From NCBI RefSeq assembly GCF_019801175.1, contig NZ_JAHVJR010000001.1, forward strand, positions 1,054,001 to 1,118,000: a stretch of DNA of 64,000 bases, read 5' to 3'. Of the stretch, positions 1-7,498 are shown one piece after another (position 1 is the stretch's first letter; every line of letters starts with the position of its first letter). Made by a program: the position numbers and the translations under genes. The notes under the pieces are model-generated. The model was not told where the DNA came from. It was given only the letters and a program-made list of their open reading frames with translations, and did no database searches. This DNA comes from Vannielia litorea (GTDB taxonomy: Bacteria > Pseudomonadota > Alphaproteobacteria > Rhodobacterales > Rhodobacteraceae).

Positions 1-1092
1 GGCCATGATGTGATCATTGTCGACAACCTGAGCCGCCGGAAGATCGACATAGAACTGGAGGTGGAGAGCCTCACCCCGATCCGCCCGATCGGGGAGCGGC
101 TGCGGGTCTGGAAGGAGCTGACCGGCAAGGAGATTGGGTTTCATGATTTCACGGTGGGGGAGCATTACCATCGGCTGCTGACGCTGTTTCAGGACGAGAA
201 ACCGGATGCGGTGATCCATTTCGCCGAGCAGCGGGCGGCGCCCTATTCGATGAAGTCGAGCGCCCACAAGCGGTACACCGTGAACAACAACCTCAACGCC
301 ACCAATGATGTGCTGTCCGCCATCGTGGAGAGCGGGCAGGACATTCACCTCGTCCACCTCGGGACGATGGGGGTTTATGGCTACGGCACGGCGGGGATGA
401 AGATACCCGAGGGTTACCTGAAGGTTTCGGTCGATACCGCCAACGGCCCGAGCGAGCAGGAAATCCTCTACCCGGCCAACCCCGGCTCGATCTACCATAT
501 GACCAAGACGCAGGATCAGCTGTTCTTTCACTTCTACAACAAGAACGACGGGGTGAAGATCACCGACCTGCATCAGGGCATCGTCTGGGGCACGCAGACC
601 GAAGAGACGGCGATGGATGAGCGGTTGATCAACCGGTTCGACTATGACGGCGATTATGGCACGGTGCTGAACCGTTTCGTGATGCAGGCGGCCATCGGCT
701 ACCCGATGACGGTGCATGGTACCGGGGGGCAGACGCGCGCGTTCATCCATATTCAGGACACCTGCCGCTGTATCGAGCTGGCGCTGAACAACCCGCCGGG
801 GGACGGCGAGCGGGTGAACATCCTCAACCAGATGACCGAAACGCACCGGGTCCGCGACCTTGCGCAGATGCTGCGTGACCAGATGGGGGCGGAGATCGCT
901 TATCTGGAGAACCCGCGGCAGGAGGCGGAGGAGAACGACCTGCATGTGACCAATGACCGCTTTCTGGGCATGGGGCTGGAGCCGATCACGCTGGAGGCGG
1001 GGATGCTGGAAGAGGTGCGCGGGATCGCGGAGAAATACGCAGGCCGTTGCGACCGCGAGAAGATTCCCTGCGTGTCGCTCTGGAAGAGTTGA
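1..1092 (+). CDS. sqdB: UDP-sulfoquinovose synthase, 5' end truncated by the window
   Basis: Makes UDP-sulfoquinovose from UDP-glucose and sulfite, the head-group donor for the membrane sulfolipid SQDG. The frame is open through base 1 (it reads GHDVIIVDN), so the N-terminal nucleotide-binding GxxGxxG is outside the window; about 363 residues remain of a family usually near 390-400. Visible are the extended short-chain dehydrogenase features: a TMGVYGYG stretch carrying the active-site Thr region, the catalytic YxxxK as YHMTK, and the NNNLNATNDVL block typical of SqdB rather than other sugar epimerases. The stop is followed by a GC hairpin. Other sqd genes, if linked, must lie to the left. 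Identity is confident; the real start cannot be seen. Confidence 0.9.
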   Translation, partial: GHDVIIVDNLSRRKIDIELEVESLTPIRPIGERLRVWKELTGKEIGFHDFTVGEHYHRLLTLFQDEKPDAVIHFAEQRAAPYSMKSSAHKRYTVNNNLNATNDVLSAIVESGQDIHLVHLGTMGVYGYGTAGMKIPEGYLKVSVDTANGPSEQEILYPANPGSIYHMTKTQDQLFFHFYNKNDGVKITDLHQGIVWGTQTEETAMDERLINRFDYDGDYGTVLNRFVMQAAIGYPMTVHGTGGQTRAFIHIQDTCRCIELALNNPPGDGERVNILNQMTETHRVRDLAQMLRDQMGAEIAYLENPRQEAEENDLHVTNDRFLGMGLEPITLEAGMLEEVRGIAEKYAGRCDREKIPCVSLWKS

Positions 1093-1112
1093 GGCGGGGC
1101 GCGGCCCCCGCC
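1093..1112 (+). terminator. GC hairpin after sqdB, possible terminator
   Basis: A 7-bp perfect stem GGCGGGG / CCCCGCC with a 6-nt loop begins right after the sqdB stop. There is no T-run behind it, so Rho-independent termination is only possible. Confidence 0.35.
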
Positions 1113-1220
1113 TGATGGGAGCGGCGATTCCTGCCGCCTGCCGTTCAAATTGCCGGGATCGGCTTGGAAACGCCCGCGCAAGGGCATATGCCAGTGTCGA
1201 CCTGCCGATGTTCCGGAGAC

Positions 1221-2120
1221 ATGCGCCTGATGCTACGCCCTGCCCACGCCCTTTGTGCCGCCCTTCTGGCCGCGCTCCCTGCCTTCGGGCCGCATGGCGC
1301 GGTGCTGGCCGAGACCGGTGCGGCGCAGTCGGCGGAAGAGCCGGCCAAGGCCCCGCTGGCAGAGGCGGAGACCCGCAAGCTCTTGGACGCCATCGGGATG
1401 GACCAGCTGCTGCCGATCCTGCGCGAAGAGGGGCTGGCCTATTCGGTCGCGCTGGAGAGCGAGCTTTTTCCCGGCGCGGGGGGCGAGCTTTGGCCGGAGC
1501 TGGTGAGTGATATCTACAAGACCGAGCGGCTTGATGCAGTGATGCTGCGGCGCATGTCGGAGGAGATGGCGGGCGTGGATACGGCGCCGCTCTTCGAATT
1601 TCTCGACAGCGAGCGGGGCCGCAGGATCATCTCCCTCGAAATCTCCGCCCGGAGTGCCCTGCTCGACGAGACGGTGGAGCAGATGAGCCGCGATGCCTTT
1701 GACGAGATGCGTGGGCAGGGCAGCGAGCGACTGGATGCGCTGCGTGCGTACATCGACGCCAATGATCTGGTGGAGACCAATATCGCCGGGGCGCTCAACT
1801 CCAACTACGCCTTCTACCAGGGGCTGGCCGCCGGGGGCGCGCTGCCTGCGGAGATGAGCGAGGAGGACATGCTGCGCGATGTCTGGATGCAGGAGCCGGA
1901 CATTCGCGAAGAGACCGAGGCTTGGGTCTGGTCGTATCTGGCGATGGCTTACAAGCCGCTGGAGGATGCTGACATCGAGGCCTATACCGCCTTGTCGCAG
2001 ACGCCGGAGGGGCGGGCGCTGAACCGGGCGATCTTTGCCGCCTTCGACACGCTCTTTGCCGATATCTCCCGCGACCTCGGGCTTGCGGCCTCGCGGTTCA
2101 TGATCAGCGAAGACATCTGA
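1221..2120 (+). CDS. DUF2059-type exported protein
   Basis: A 299-residue protein of unknown function. The N-terminus is a signal peptide (basic MRLMLRPAH, then an Ala/Leu-rich core ending near ...GAVLAE), so it is predicted to be exported to the periplasm. The mature part is acidic and mostly helical and resembles DUF2059 proteins, with two repeated helical halves around residues 60-160 and 200-295. The open frame extends upstream to 1164, but the signal peptide only makes sense from ATG 1221 or ATG 1230; a GGAG sits at 1215-1218, which is very close to 1221 and better spaced for 1230. Neighbours give no functional hint. Confidence 0.65.
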   Translation: MRLMLRPAHALCAALLAALPAFGPHGAVLAETGAAQSAEEPAKAPLAEAETRKLLDAIGMDQLLPILREEGLAYSVALESELFPGAGGELWPELVSDIYKTERLDAVMLRRMSEEMAGVDTAPLFEFLDSERGRRIISLEISARSALLDETVEQMSRDAFDEMRGQGSERLDALRAYIDANDLVETNIAGALNSNYAFYQGLAAGGALPAEMSEEDMLRDVWMQEPDIREETEAWVWSYLAMAYKPLEDADIEAYTALSQTPEGRALNRAIFAAFDTLFADISRDLGLAASRFMISEDI

Positions 2121-2223
2121 CGTCCGACCAATTGCCCTGTTGGACAGCCCGGCGGGCCGTGCCATGCTGGCCTCCCGCGGCCTCCGGGGAGGGAGCGCGG
2201 GGAGACAAGGGAGGACACCAACC

Positions 2224-2517
2224 ATGTGCCATGTCTTTGCCGGGCAGGACCCGGAGCGTTATGCCACAACCACGCGGCGGCTCAGGCTGAACGGGCAGAG
2301 CACCAGCATCCGGCTGGAGAATTCGTTTTGGGCCATTCTCGACGAGATCGCGGAGCGTGACGGGCAATCCACCCCTGCCTTCATTTCCAAGCTGCACTCC
2401 GAGGTGCTGGAGCTGCGCGGCGAGCCGGTGAACTTTACCTCGCTCTTGCGCGGGGCCTGCCTTGTGTTTCTGGAGATGAAAGCGGCGCCCGAAGAGCCCG
2501 CCATCGCCGCCGAATAG
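2224..2517 (+). CDS. Ribbon-helix-helix domain protein
   Basis: A 97-residue protein with a ribbon-helix-helix-like core: residues 20-65 contain a short strand (STSIRLENSFW) followed by two helices, as in the RHH_4 family found widely in alphaproteobacteria. Such proteins bind DNA as dimers, but no target is known here. The start at ATG 2224 is chosen because AAGGGAGGA lies about nine bases upstream and translation further up has no domain. It is followed 11 bases later by the perfect inverted repeat at 2529-2550, which could be its own or the downstream operon's operator. Confidence 0.7.
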   Translation: MCHVFAGQDPERYATTTRRLRLNGQSTSIRLENSFWAILDEIAERDGQSTPAFISKLHSEVLELRGEPVNFTSLLRGACLVFLEMKAAPEEPAIAAE

Positions 2518-2528
2518 GCAAAACCGCA

Positions 2529-2550
2529 GGGTAGTAGAAGGTTACTACCC
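2529..2550. promoter_or_regulatory. Perfect inverted repeat (8-bp arms, 6-nt spacer)
   Basis: GGGTAGTA, six bases, TACTACCC. It lies between the RHH gene and the VOC/GMC operon. No T-run follows, so an operator is at least as likely as a terminator. Confidence 0.5.
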
Positions 2551-2575
2551 GCCCCTTCGCCCGCCTTGGCACCCT

Positions 2576-2601
2576 TGTTTCAACGCAAACGCATTGAAAC
2601 A
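2576..2601. promoter_or_regulatory. Perfect inverted repeat abutting the VOC gene RBS
   Basis: TGTTTCAA, ten bases, TTGAAACA. The right arm runs directly into the AGGAG used by the TTG start at 2612. It can act as a dimeric repressor operator in DNA or as an RNA stem next to the ribosome binding site. Which of the two cannot be told from sequence. Confidence 0.5.
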
Positions 2602-2611
2602 GGAGAGCGAC

Positions 2612-3007
2612 TTGGCAAAGGCCATACACTCGATGATCCGCGTGCTCGACGAAGAGCGCTCGGTCGACTTTTACCGCCGCGCCTTCGGGCTGGAAGTGGC
2701 GGACCGGCTCGATTTTCCGGAATTCACGCTCGTTTACATGAGCAACGGTGAAACCGGCTTCGAGGTGGAGCTGACCATCAACAAGGACCGCACCGCGCCC
2801 TATGAGCTGGGCGACGGCTATGGGCATCTGGCCGTTTCGGTCGATGACCTGGCCGCCGAGCATGCGCGCTTCGAGGCCGAGGGGCTGGCGCCGCGCAAAC
2901 TGGTGGAGTTCGCGCCTGCCGGGGAGGTGGTGGCGCGGTTCTTTTTTGTCGCGGACCCGGATGGATACCAGATCGAGGTGCTGGAGCGCAGCGGGCGCTT
3001 TCAGTGA
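2612..3007 (+). CDS. Glyoxalase/VOC family protein (lactoylglutathione-lyase-like)
   Basis: A 131-residue single-module VOC metalloenzyme-like protein resembling glyoxalase I: N-terminal SMIRVLDEERSVDFYRRAFGL, a central Glu in GFEVEL, HLAVSVDD and a C-terminal DPDGYQIEVLER supply the usual His/Glu metal ligands. Glyoxalase I would detoxify methylglyoxal with glutathione, but related folds do other chemistry. The start is TTG 2612, six bases after AGGAG; an upstream TTG at 2594 is inside the inverted repeat and less likely. Twenty-two bases separate it from the Tat-exported small subunit, so it probably opens the operon. Confidence 0.8.
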   Translation: MAKAIHSMIRVLDEERSVDFYRRAFGLEVADRLDFPEFTLVYMSNGETGFEVELTINKDRTAPYELGDGYGHLAVSVDDLAAEHARFEAEGLAPRKLVEFAPAGEVVARFFFVADPDGYQIEVLERSGRFQ

Positions 3008-3029
3008 GGATGTAAAGGGAGGAGAGATC

Positions 3030-3566
3030 ATGCAGAAATCAGCCAGCAGCGGGCAGGCCCATCGCGGCCTGACCCGGCGCCAGCTTCTGTCACGGGCCAG
3101 CGCCGCGGGTGCCAGCTTTGTGGTGGGTGCGGGCTTCATCGCCGCGCCGGATGCGGCCTGGGCGGCGGAGACGGTGGCGCTGAAGCCCGAGAGCTTTGCC
3201 ACGCTCGTTCAGATGGCGCGGGATATCTACCCGCATGACCATGTGAGCGACGAGTATTACGTGATCGCCGTGAAGGGCTATGACAGCGCCGAGGCGGCCG
3301 AGGGGATCGAGGCGGGCATTGCCGCGCTCGATGCCGCCGCACATGGCAGGGGGCACGCCAGCTACCTTGCCGTGGGCTGGGAACGCGAGCGCGTGGATAT
3401 CCTCCGCGCGATGGAAGACAGCCCGTTCTTCCAGCAGATCCGCGGCGGGCTCGTGACCGGGCTCTATAACCAGAAGGCCGTCTGGCCGCTCTTCGGTTAC
3501 GAGGGCGAGAGCTTCTCGGAAGGCGGCTACATCGACCGTGGTTTCGATGACATCGCGTGGCTCTGA
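3030..3566 (+). CDS. Tat-exported gluconate 2-dehydrogenase subunit 3-like protein
   Basis: A 178-residue protein with a twin-arginine signal (TRRQLLSRA then a hydrophobic stretch ending near AWAAE), followed by a domain like the small (gamma) subunit of membrane gluconate 2-dehydrogenases, containing MARDIYPHD and a C-terminal WPLFGYEG block. In that family the small subunit partners a GMC flavoprotein and carries it folded through the Tat pore. The partner gene is 12 bases downstream. Start ATG 3030 has GGGAGGAGA just upstream. The cytochrome c subunit normally completing such complexes is not next to it. Confidence 0.75.
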   Translation: MQKSASSGQAHRGLTRRQLLSRASAAGASFVVGAGFIAAPDAAWAAETVALKPESFATLVQMARDIYPHDHVSDEYYVIAVKGYDSAEAAEGIEAGIAALDAAAHGRGHASYLAVGWERERVDILRAMEDSPFFQQIRGGLVTGLYNQKAVWPLFGYEGESFSEGGYIDRGFDDIAWL

Positions 3567-3578
3567 GGGGGGAAGATC

Positions 3579-5150
3579 ATGACAGCACCGTTTGAACAGA
3601 CCGACGATAGCGTGGTCGTCATCATTGGCACCGGCGCGGGCGGCGGCGTGCTCGCCAACGAGCTGGCGCAGAAGGGCGTCAGCGTTGTGTCGCTGGAGGC
3701 CGGGGGGCGCTATCTGCCCGAGGACTTCATCAACGACGAGTGGGAGAGCTTTGGACAGCTGGCCTGGACAGACCCGCGCACCACCAGCGGCGACTGGCGC
3801 GTGGCCAAGGACTTCTCCGGCCTGCCCGCCTGGATCGTCAAGGCCGTGGGCGGCACCACCACCCATTGGGCGGGCGCGAGCTTGCGCTTTCAGGAGCACG
3901 AGTGGAAGGCCGCCACCACCTATGGCGACGTGCAGGGTGCCAACCTGCTCGACTGGCCGATCGACGCCGCCGAGATGGCGCCGTGGTATGAGAAGGCCGA
4001 GACCAAGCTGGGCGTCACCCGCACCGGCGGGCGGCCCGGCCTGCCCGGCAACAACAACTACAAGGTCTTCGAGAAGGGCGCCAAGGCGCTGGGCTACTCG
4101 GAGGTTCACACCGGGCGCATGGCGATCAACTCCGAAGATTACGATGGCCGCCTTGCCTGCCAGCAGACCGGCTTTTGCTTTCAGGGCTGCAAGTGGGGCG
4201 CCAAGTGGTCGTCTGTCTACACCGACATCGAATATGGCGAGGCGACCGGCAATCTGGAGGTGCGCGAGCGCTGCCATGCCGCCCGCATCCTGCATGATGA
4301 CGCAGGCAAGGTGACCGGGGTCGAGTATTTTGACGCCGATGGCAATTTGCAGATGCAGGCGGCGCGGATCGTTTGCGTGGCGGGCAATTCGTTTGAGAGC
4401 CCGCGGCTGCTGCTCAACTCGGCGTCGTCGATGTTCCCTGACGGGCTGGCCAACAGCTCGGGTCAGGTGGGGCGCAACTACATGCGGCACATGACCGGCT
4501 CGGTCTACGGCGTGTTCGACAAGCCGGTGCGGATGTGGCGCGGCACCACCATGGCCGGGATCGTGCAGGACGAAGCCAAACACGACCCGTCGCGCGGCTT
4601 TGTCGGCGGCTTCGAACTGGAGACGCTCTCTCTGGGCCTGCCCTTCATGGCGGCCTTCCTCGACCCCGGCGCGTGGGGCCGCGAGTTCACCACCGCGCTG
4701 GACGGCTACGAGAACATGGCCGGCCTGTGGATCGTGGGTGAGGACATGCCGCAAGAGACCAACCGCGTGACGCTGAACCATGACGTGACCGACCAGCACG
4801 GGCTGCCGGTAGTCAACGTGCATTTCGACGATCACCCAAATGACGTGGCGATGCGCAATTACGCCTACGAGAAGGGCATGGCGATTTACGACGCGGTGGG
4901 GGCCACCCGCACCTTCCCGACGCCGCCATACCCCTCGACCCACAACCTTGGCACCAACCGGATGAGCGAGAACGCGCGGGACGGGGTGGTGAACAAATGG
5001 GGCCAGACCCACGACGTGGCCAACCTCTTCGTGTCGGACGGCTCGCAGTTCACCACCGGGGCGGCGGAGAACCCGACGCTTACCATCGTGGCGCTGGCGA
5101 TCCGCCAGGCCGACCACATCGCACGGGAGATGTCTGCCGGTACCCTCTGA
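3579..5150 (+). CDS. GMC family oxidoreductase, FAD-dependent
   Basis: A 523-residue glucose-methanol-choline oxidoreductase of the gluconate 2-dehydrogenase large-subunit type. Residues 13-45 form the FAD-binding GTGAGGG fold ending in EAGG; the C-terminus has the HNLGTNRM segment with the catalytic His and AAENPTLT with the catalytic Asn region. It oxidises an alcohol or sugar-acid hydroxyl; the substrate cannot be read from sequence. It has no signal of its own and would be exported with the Tat subunit encoded 12 bases upstream. A strong terminator follows at 5172. Confidence 0.85.
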   Translation: MTAPFEQTDDSVVVIIGTGAGGGVLANELAQKGVSVVSLEAGGRYLPEDFINDEWESFGQLAWTDPRTTSGDWRVAKDFSGLPAWIVKAVGGTTTHWAGASLRFQEHEWKAATTYGDVQGANLLDWPIDAAEMAPWYEKAETKLGVTRTGGRPGLPGNNNYKVFEKGAKALGYSEVHTGRMAINSEDYDGRLACQQTGFCFQGCKWGAKWSSVYTDIEYGEATGNLEVRERCHAARILHDDAGKVTGVEYFDADGNLQMQAARIVCVAGNSFESPRLLLNSASSMFPDGLANSSGQVGRNYMRHMTGSVYGVFDKPVRMWRGTTMAGIVQDEAKHDPSRGFVGGFELETLSLGLPFMAAFLDPGAWGREFTTALDGYENMAGLWIVGEDMPQETNRVTLNHDVTDQHGLPVVNVHFDDHPNDVAMRNYAYEKGMAIYDAVGATRTFPTPPYPSTHNLGTNRMSENARDGVVNKWGQTHDVANLFVSDGSQFTTGAAENPTLTIVALAIRQADHIAREMSAGTL

Positions 5151-5171
5151 TCCTCCCTGCCGGGCAGACGG

Positions 5172-5200
5172 GACGGCGGCGCTGGTGTGCCGCCGTCTTG
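5172..5200 (+). terminator. Rho-independent terminator after the GMC gene
   Basis: GACGGCGGC, 8-nt loop, GCCGCCGTC is a perfect 9-bp stem at 5172-5197, followed by TTGCGTT. It ends the VOC/GMC operon and separates it from the rplU promoter. Confidence 0.7.
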
Positions 5201-5258
5201 CGTTGACGGGTGCTCGGGAGGTGGGCAGATCGGCTACCGAGCGGGGCCGGAAACCCCC

Positions 5259-5287
5259 TTGACACAAAGCCCTTTCCGCCCGATAAG
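5259..5287 (+). promoter_or_regulatory. Sigma-70-type promoter for rplU-rpmA
   Basis: TTGACA at 5259-5264 is a perfect -35; GATAAG at 5282-5287 is a 4/6 match -10 with a 17-base spacer. The leader to the rplU start would be about 130 bases, long enough for an r-protein leader, although I recognise no named motif in it. Confidence 0.6.
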
Positions 5288-5424
5288 CCGCGCTCTACCC
5301 GAAGGCGGGTGGAAAACCTATGCAACAAGGCCCATGTGAAGGGCACGCTGTTCGAGGTGGCCGACAGGCTGGCAACGCCCCGCGAGGGGGACCGCAGGAA
5401 CGCGAAAGACGTAAGGAAAACAAG

Positions 5425-6114
5425 ATGTTTGCGGTTATGAAAACCGGCGGCAAGCAATACAAAGTGGCGAGCGGCGATGTGCTGCGCGTCGAGAAGCTGG
5501 CCGCAGAGGCGGGTGAAACCGTCCAGTTCAACGAGATTCTCATGGTTGGCTCCACCGTCGGCTCCCCGATGGTCGAAGGTGCCGCCGTGCAGGCCGAAGT
5601 GATCGACCAGATCAAAGGCGAGAAGGTCATCCACTTCGTGAAGCGCCGCCGGAAGCACGGCAGCCAGCGCACCAAGGGCCACCGCCAGCAGCTGACCCTG
5701 CTGCGCGTCACCGATATCCTCGAAAAGGGTGGTGACAAGACCGGCGTCAAGGCTGCCATCGGTGCAGGCTCCGTTTCTGGTGCTGCCGTGGCCGCCGCCG
5801 TGAAGGCCGCGCCCAAGAAGGCTGCCGCGAAGAAAGCCGAAGAGAAGCCCGCCGCCAAAAAGGCCGAGGCTCCGAAGGAAGAGAAGAAAGCCGCTCCCAA
5901 GAAGGCCGCCAAGGCCGAGGGTGGCGACGATCTCAAGCAGCTCTCGGGTGTTGGCCCGGCGCTTGAGAAGAAACTGCATGAAGCGGGCGTGACCACTTTC
6001 GCCCAGATCGCCGCCTGGACCGACGAGGACGTGGCTGCCATGGACGAGAAGCTCTCGTTCAAGGGCCGCATCGAGCGCGAAGGCTGGATCGAACAGGCCA
6101 AGAAACTGGCCTGA
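5425..6114 (+). CDS. rplU: 50S ribosomal protein L21 with C-terminal extension
   Basis: Residues 1-102 are canonical L21, a 23S rRNA-binding protein of the large subunit (MFAVMKTGGKQYKV start and the basic FVKRRRKHGSQRTKGHRQ loop). A Lys/Ala/Glu-rich linker follows (about 110-165), then residues 168-229 form a compact helical domain with LSGVGPALEKKL, a helix-hairpin-helix-like motif. Typical L21 is about 103 residues, so this protein is more than twice the usual size. The start ATG 5425 has AAGGA seven bases upstream; the open frame goes further up but is not L21-like. rpmA follows after 21 bases, the usual pairing. Confidence 0.95.
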   Translation: MFAVMKTGGKQYKVASGDVLRVEKLAAEAGETVQFNEILMVGSTVGSPMVEGAAVQAEVIDQIKGEKVIHFVKRRRKHGSQRTKGHRQQLTLLRVTDILEKGGDKTGVKAAIGAGSVSGAAVAAAVKAAPKKAAAKKAEEKPAAKKAEAPKEEKKAAPKKAAKAEGGDDLKQLSGVGPALEKKLHEAGVTTFAQIAAWTDEDVAAMDEKLSFKGRIEREGWIEQAKKLA

Positions 6115-6135
6115 GCCGAGAAGGAGTAGAGAGAT

Positions 6136-6405
6136 ATGGCACACAAGAAAGCAGGCGGTTCTTCCCGTAACGGCCGCGACTCCGCGGGCCGTCGCCTCGG
6201 CGTCAAGAAGTTCGGCGGCGAAGCCGTGATCCCGGGCAACATCATCGTGCGTCAGCGCGGCACCAAGTGGTGGCCGGGCGAGGGCGTGGGCCTTGGCAAG
6301 GATCACACGATCTTCGCAACCTCCGAAGGTCAGGTGACCTTCCACAAGGGTATCAAAGGCCGCACGTTCATTTCGGTGCTTCCGATGGCGGAGGCCGCTG
6401 AGTAA
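6136..6405 (+). CDS. rpmA: 50S ribosomal protein L27
   Basis: An 89-residue L27, located near the peptidyl transferase centre. MAHKKAGGSSRNGRDSAGRRLGVKKFGG is the diagnostic N-terminus and GTKWWPGEGVGLGKDHTIFA the core. There is no N-terminal extension of the kind cleaved in Firmicutes. It is co-transcribed with rplU and closed by the terminator at 6434. Confidence 0.97.
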   Translation: MAHKKAGGSSRNGRDSAGRRLGVKKFGGEAVIPGNIIVRQRGTKWWPGEGVGLGKDHTIFATSEGQVTFHKGIKGRTFISVLPMAEAAE

Positions 6406-6433
6406 GCCGGACCCGAGACGAAATCACATTTCA

Positions 6434-6470
6434 GGGGGGGACGGCCAAGGCCGATCCCCCCCGTTGCGTT
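6434..6470 (+). terminator. Rho-independent terminator after rpmA
   Basis: A long hairpin at 6434-6462: seven G plus A pair with T plus seven C, then GGCC-AA-GGCC at the tip with one small internal mismatch. GTTGCGTTTCT follows. Confidence 0.7.
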
Positions 6471-6555
6471 TCTGGGCCATTATAGGCCCGGCGGAAGGGG
6501 AGAGGGGCCCTGACCGCAAGCCGGTGTTTCCGGCGAACCGGAGGAGTAACGACAC

Positions 6556-7107
6556 ATGCAACAGGACCGGATTTCCGGACAGCCCGTGATCACTGCGGAG
6601 CGGGTGACACTGCGCCCGCTGCAGCAGAGCGATGCGGGGCTGATCACGCTTTACGCCAGCGACGAGCGCGTGGCCCGCGCCACCCGCCATTTGCCGCATC
6701 CACTGCCGCCCGGCACGGCCGAGGGGTTCATCCGTGGCTCCCACGCCGAGAACCGGCGCGAGGATGTCTGGGCGATCGATGGCACCGCCGCGGGGATGGG
6801 CGAGCTTGTGGGCATCGTGGCGCTTTCGCGGATGGAGCCGGAAAAAGGCCGCGAGCAGAGCGAGATCCGCTACTGGGTGGCCCCGGCGATGTGGAACACC
6901 GGCCTCGCCTCCGAGGCGGTCGCGGCGATGGTCGAGGCGAACCCGCAGGGCTCGCACACGATGTTTGCCGAAGTGTTTCAGGACAACCCGGCCTCGGCGC
7001 GGGTGCTGACCAACGCGGGCTTCGAATATCTCGGGGATGCCGAGGCCTATTCGGTCAGCCGTGGGGGCACCGTGCCGACCTGGACCTACCTCAAGAAGCT
7101 GGCATAA
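6556..7107 (+). CDS. GNAT family N-acetyltransferase (RimJ/RimL-like)
   Basis: A 183-residue GNAT protein of the Acetyltransf_3 type: ITAERVTLRPLQQSDA at the N-terminus, IRYWVAPAMWNTGLASEAV for the acetyl-CoA pyrophosphate loop and NPASARVLTNAGF near the C-terminus, where RimJ/RimL-like enzymes carry the same pattern. The acceptor is unknown; ribosomal protein N-termini are plausible given the rplU-rpmA-obgE context, but this is inference. GGAGGAG precedes the ATG. Confidence 0.8.
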   Translation: MQQDRISGQPVITAERVTLRPLQQSDAGLITLYASDERVARATRHLPHPLPPGTAEGFIRGSHAENRREDVWAIDGTAAGMGELVGIVALSRMEPEKGREQSEIRYWVAPAMWNTGLASEAVAAMVEANPQGSHTMFAEVFQDNPASARVLTNAGFEYLGDAEAYSVSRGGTVPTWTYLKKLA

Positions 7108-7140
7108 GCCGCTAGCATAGCACGTTTTCGGGGGCTCCGT

Positions 7141-7401
7141 ATGTTTGAGCGGTTGCGGTTTCTGTTGCCCACGTTGATCTCGATCTGGGCGTTGTTCGGC
7201 GGCCTCTTCTACGTCGGGACGCGCCTTGCGGCGGGTGAAACCATGAAAGCCAACCGGGGCATCCTGCGCATGCTCGCGGATGGGCTCAACGGCCTCGCAG
7301 AGGCGCTCGGGCCGGGTATGGCGGGCTACGACCTCATGACGCTGGCGATCTTCGGGGCCGTCTTCTGCACGGTCTGGGTCTGGCGCGAGATGGCAGGCTA
7401 G
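7141..7401 (+). CDS. Small membrane protein, unknown
   Basis: An 86-residue protein with two hydrophobic segments, residues 8-28 and about 66-82, joined by a mildly polar loop. No family recognised. It sits between the acetyltransferase and obgE in the same direction, with gaps of 33 and 97 bases, and has no obvious ribosome binding site better than weak purine runs. Codon use matches the neighbours, which supports it being real. Confidence 0.55.
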   Translation: MFERLRFLLPTLISIWALFGGLFYVGTRLAAGETMKANRGILRMLADGLNGLAEALGPGMAGYDLMTLAIFGAVFCTVWVWREMAG

Positions 7402-7498
7402 GCCGGCAGCACCCGCCGTCACATGTCCCGCGTGGAGGCTTGAGAAGCCCCGCATGATGCGATACCTCGCGGGAGCCCAAGCCCAAGGACGCAGCCCC

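Noticed and set aside
3090..5267. 725-codon open frame on the minus strand
   Set aside because: It is antisense to the GMC oxidoreductase and its Tat subunit, both with clear motifs and RBSs. The protein is His/Arg/Gly-rich without a domain, typical of a frame shadow in GC-rich DNA.
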